DNA of 25,622 bases, from contig CAIMWY010000269.1 of assembly GCA_903845315.1 (NCBI GenBank), positions 1 through 25,622 on the forward strand, written 5' to 3'. The notes below the pieces were generated by a model. That model ran no database searches. It saw only the letters and a program-made list of their open reading frames with translations, and had not been told where the DNA came from. Position numbers and translations under genes: made by a program. This DNA comes from an uncultured Burkholderiales bacterium (GTDB lineage Bacteria > Pseudomonadota > Gammaproteobacteria > Burkholderiales > Burkholderiaceae). Each line of letters opens with the position of its first letter. Positions within the stretch are counted from its first letter, which is position 1. Below are positions 22,797 through 25,622 of this stretch, piece by piece.

Positions 22797-23798
22797 ATGT
22801 ACAAACTCATCACGGCATCCCTCACCCTGTGTCTTGCTGCTTGCAGCACCAACCCTGTGGCCCAAGCGCCCGCCAATGACCCTGTCACCTTGCGCGTCAA
22901 TGTGTTCCGTGGTGCCAGCAACATCCCCATCTACATGGCGATGGAAAAAGGCTACTTTGCACGCCGTGGCATCACCCCGGTGATGCAATTCACACCCAAC
23001 TCAGACCAACAACGTGCGGGCTTGGCCGAAGGCAAATTTGAGATTGCGCATGCGGCCGTCGACAACGCCATTGCCATGATTGAGGTTGCCCAAAAAGATG
23101 TGGTCATTCTGTCTGGCGGTGACGGCGGCATGAACGAAATGTTGGTGCGACAAGACATCAACAAGCCGTCGGACATGCGGGGTCGCACCTACGTGGTGGA
23201 CGCACCCGACACAGCCTACGCCCTGATTGGTCGCAAGATTTTGAAAGATGCAGGCTTGGTGGACGGCAAAGACTACAAGCTGGACCCCTTGGGTGGCTCA
23301 GAAGCGCGCACCAAAGGCCTCGACACCCCTGCGGGAGCCGCCACCCTGCTCAACCCACCTTGGAACTTCTTGGCCAAAGAACGTGGTGCCAAAAGCCTGG
23401 GCACCACCACCGCCTTGTATGGCCCTTACCAAGCGGGTGGAATTTTTGTGATGCGCCCATGGGCTGCTGCCAACGCCTCTGCGGTGGAGCGCTATGTCGC
23501 GGCGTACATCGAAGGCTGCCGCGCGGCGCAAGACCCGGTGCAAAAAGCACTCACCCTGAAGGTGTTGTCGCGTGAGTTGAAGCTCGATGCCAACAAAGCC
23601 GAGATGACCTACCAAGCCTTGAACGACCTTTCGGGCAGCGGCTTGTCCAAAGACTGCGCGCTGGACATGCAAGGCTTCAAAAACGTCTTGGCCCTGCGCG
23701 CCGAGATCGAAGGCCAATGGGGCGGCAAAGCACCGGCCCCCGAAAAGTTTTTGGACTTGAGCTACTTCAACCGAGCCCTGCAACACACCCTACCCTAA
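22797..23798 (+). CDS. NMT1/SsuA-like ABC-type substrate-binding lipoprotein
   Basis: This 333-residue binding protein has a lipoprotein signal with lipobox LAAC (C16), followed by a low-complexity Ala/Pro/Asn linker. The mature domain has the periplasmic type II binding fold of NMT1/SsuA proteins: IPIYMAMEKGYFARRGI, GKFEIAHAAVDNAIAM, and KPSDMRGRTYVVDAPDTAYALIG near the middle. This class serves nitrate, sulfonate, taurine, thiamine-precursor and some aromatic-acid importers. The ATG at 22797 is preferred because it gives the lipoprotein signal. No ATPase or permease lies beside it. The truncated NitT/TauT ATPase at the window's left end is of the right class but far away. The gene end overlaps the convergent aceE end by 9 bases. 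Binding-protein class is firm; ligand and partner are unknown. Confidence 0.9.
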   Translation: MYKLITASLTLCLAACSTNPVAQAPANDPVTLRVNVFRGASNIPIYMAMEKGYFARRGITPVMQFTPNSDQQRAGLAEGKFEIAHAAVDNAIAMIEVAQKDVVILSGGDGGMNEMLVRQDINKPSDMRGRTYVVDAPDTAYALIGRKILKDAGLVDGKDYKLDPLGGSEARTKGLDTPAGAATLLNPPWNFLAKERGAKSLGTTTALYGPYQAGGIFVMRPWAAANASAVERYVAAYIEGCRAAQDPVQKALTLKVLSRELKLDANKAEMTYQALNDLSGSGLSKDCALDMQGFKNVLALRAEIEGQWGGKAPAPEKFLDLSYFNRALQHTLP

Positions 23799-25622
23799 GG
23801 CATGCAACGCGGCTTTGACAATGCTGGCGGCATCCACATGGAAGAAGGCACGCAAAGCCGCCCGCGTGTCACTGCGACCAAACCCGTCGGTGCCCAGGCT
23901 CAGGTAACGACGTCCTGCGGGCACATACGCACGCACGCTCTCTGGCACCGCACGCACATAGTCGGTGGCCGCCACGATGGGGCCCTGGCTGTGCGCCAAC
24001 TGCTGCTGCACAAACGGCACCCCGGGCTTGGCCTCACCCGTCAAGGCACGTTTTTCACATAACAGACCATCACGGGCCAACTCGCTCCAACTGGTGACGC
24101 TGAACACATCGCTGGCAATGCCATGCGCTGCCAGCTCCTCAGCGGCTTTGAACACCTCGGTCAAGATCGCGCCTGAGCCCATCAAGGTCACACGTTGCGC
24201 TTTGGGCTTGGCCACATCGAACGTTCGAAACTTGTAGCAGCCACGAATCACGTCTTGCTCCACACCCGCTGGCAAATCAGGTTGGGCATAGTTTTCGTTC
24301 ATCAGGGTGACGTAATAAAAAACATCACACTGTTCCACCAACATCTCACGCATGCCGTGGTCCACGATCACCGCCATCTCGCCCGCATACGCCGGGTCGT
24401 AGGCACGGCAATTGGGAATGGTGGCCGCCACCAAATGGCTGCTGCCATCTTGGTGTTGCAAGCCCTCTCCACCCAGCGTGGTGCGTCCTGACGTTGCGCC
24501 CAACAAGAAGCCACGGGCCCGTTGGTCAGCTGCTGCCCAAATGGCGTCGCCTACCCGCTGAAAGCCAAACATTGAGTAGTAAATATAGAACGGCAACATG
24601 GCCAAGCCATGCACGCTGTAGCTGGTGGCAGCCGCCGTCCAACTGGCAATGGCACCGGCCTCGCTGATGCCCTCTTCCAAAATTTGACCGTCCAAGGCTT
24701 CGCGGTAACTCAGCACCGAGCCGATGTCTTCTGGCTCGTAACGCTGGCCCACGCTGGAGTAAATGCCAACCTGCTTGAACAAGTTAGCCATGCCAAAGGT
24801 ACGCGCCTCATCCGCCACGATGGGCACGATGCGAGGCCCCAAGGCAGGGTCTTTGAGCAAGTTGCCCAGCAAGCGCACAAAGGCCATGGTGGTGGACATT
24901 TCTTTGCCCGCTGCATTGACTGCAAAGCTGGCGTACTGGGCCAGGGCGGGCACTGGCACTACATCGGCCTGGGTGTGTCGCTGCGGCATGTAGCCGCCCA
25001 GTCGTTGCCGCTGTGCATGCAGGTAGTGCATCTCTGCGCTGTCGTCGGCGGGCTTGAAGAAATGCAACTGCGTGGCTTGCTCATCGGTCAATGGCAAGTT
25101 GAAGCGATTTCTGAATTCAATCAAAGCCGTCTCGTCAAGTTTCTTTTGGCTGTGGGTGGTCATCTTGCCCTGCCCGGCCGAGCCCATGCCATAGCCTTTT
25201 TTGGTGTGCGCCAAGATCACTGTGGGCTGCCCTTGGTGATTGGCCGCTGCGGCATACGCTGCATGGATCTTCACCAGGTCGTGGCCGCCACGTTTGAGGC
25301 GGTCAATTTGCTCATCGGTCATGCCTTGCGCCAATCGCGCGAGTTCTTCGTTTTGGCCAAAGAAGGTGTCACGGTTGAAGCGCCCGTCTTTGGCGGCAAA
25401 GGTTTGCATCTGGCCGTCCACCGTGTTGGCAAAGGCACGCACCAGCGCGCCGCTGGTGTCGCGGGCGAAGAGGCCGTCCCAGTCGCTTCCCCAGATGAGC
25501 TTGATCACGTTCCAGCCGGCGCCCCGAAACAGTTTTTCCAGCTCGTCAATGATGCGACCATTGCCCCGCACCGGCCCGTCCAGCCGTTGCAGATTGCAGT
25601 TGACCACCCACACCAGGTTGTC
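23790..25622 (-). CDS. aceE: Pyruvate dehydrogenase E1 component, homodimeric type, C-terminal part
   Basis: The window holds the last 611 residues of AceE, which decarboxylates pyruvate with thiamine diphosphate and acetylates the E2 lipoyl domain. Family segments are NCNLQRLDGPVRGNG at the cut end, RLKRGGHDLVKIHAAY, KTKKGYGMG-like HTKKGYGMGSAGQGK, LSYREALDGQILEEGISEAGA, and MNENYAQPDLPAGVEQDVIRGCYKF. The reading frame is open to the window edge, where the sequence reads DNLVWVV; the true start and the first part of the thiamine site are outside. E. coli AceE has 886 residues, so about 270-280 are missing. The stop is TAG at 23790. This housekeeping gene probably marks the right border of the catabolic region, since dihydrolipoyl acetyltransferase genes normally follow aceE but here the downstream neighbour is the convergent lipoprotein. 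Confidence 0.97.
   Translation of the reverse strand, partial: DNLVWVVNCNLQRLDGPVRGNGRIIDELEKLFRGAGWNVIKLIWGSDWDGLFARDTSGALVRAFANTVDGQMQTFAAKDGRFNRDTFFGQNEELARLAQGMTDEQIDRLKRGGHDLVKIHAAYAAAANHQGQPTVILAHTKKGYGMGSAGQGKMTTHSQKKLDETALIEFRNRFNLPLTDEQATQLHFFKPADDSAEMHYLHAQRQRLGGYMPQRHTQADVVPVPALAQYASFAVNAAGKEMSTTMAFVRLLGNLLKDPALGPRIVPIVADEARTFGMANLFKQVGIYSSVGQRYEPEDIGSVLSYREALDGQILEEGISEAGAIASWTAAATSYSVHGLAMLPFYIYYSMFGFQRVGDAIWAAADQRARGFLLGATSGRTTLGGEGLQHQDGSSHLVAATIPNCRAYDPAYAGEMAVIVDHGMREMLVEQCDVFYYVTLMNENYAQPDLPAGVEQDVIRGCYKFRTFDVAKPKAQRVTLMGSGAILTEVFKAAEELAAHGIASDVFSVTSWSELARDGLLCEKRALTGEAKPGVPFVQQQLAHSQGPIVAATDYVRAVPESVRAYVPAGRRYLSLGTDGFGRSDTRAALRAFFHVDAASIVKAALHALG

Overview
The window looks like a chromosomal segment of a betaproteobacterium, most likely Burkholderiales and perhaps Comamonadaceae. 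The evidence is two orphan Bug/TctC-type periplasmic binding proteins, a homodimeric AceE-type pyruvate dehydrogenase E1, a NodT-type RND efflux system, and many catabolic genes for aromatic acids. This assignment comes from gene content and protein style, not from a search. No rRNA, tRNA, CRISPR array, transposase or integrase is visible, and no stretch over 300 bases lacks a gene.

Layout. (1) Positions 1-465 (-): N-terminal part of a NitT/TauT-type ABC ATPase, cut by the window edge. (2) 753-1739 (+): a Bug protein converging on (3) a six-gene minus-strand operon at 8581-1729. In transcription order it holds an enoyl-CoA hydratase-like protein, a CoxG-like SRPBCC protein, the FAD, 2Fe-2S and molybdopterin subunits of a xanthine-oxidase-family hydroxylase, and a UbiD-family (de)carboxylase. 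(4) 14699-8755 (-): an RND pump, its membrane-fusion protein and its outer-membrane lipoprotein. (5) 14884-16086 (+): an MFS transporter divergent from the pump. (6) 16096-20540: a divergent ring-cleavage island. On the minus strand are a 2-keto-enoate (HpaH-like) hydratase and an intradiol dioxygenase. On the plus strand are a VOC extradiol dioxygenase, a class II aldolase/adducin-like protein and a second intradiol dioxygenase. (7) 21524-20562 (-): a second Bug protein, divergent from (8) a plus-strand set of a TauD/TfdA-like 2-oxoglutarate dioxygenase, a small exported cysteine-repeat protein and an NMT1-like lipoprotein. (9) 25622-23790 (-): the C-terminal two thirds of AceE, the only clear housekeeping gene.

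How it may work together (inference). The Bug proteins, MFS transporter and NMT1-like lipoprotein could bind or import small carboxylates or aromatic acids. The UbiD and molybdenum hydroxylase would remove a carboxyl group from, and add a hydroxyl group to, an aromatic or heteroaromatic substrate. The ring-cleavage island would open (poly)hydroxylated rings by both ortho and meta routes, and the hydratase would process a meta-cleavage product. The RND pump could export toxic substrate or intermediates. No CoA ligase, maleylacetate reductase, UbiX or transcriptional regulator lies in the window, so no single named pathway is complete.

Most unusual observations: the class II aldolase-like protein has lost all three expected metal histidines; the enoyl-CoA hydratase-like protein lacks one of the two catalytic glutamates; the UbiD plus Mo-hydroxylase plus crotonase operon matches no pathway I can assign; and the small exported protein is built from three 23-residue repeats with cysteines at a strict 12/11 spacing.
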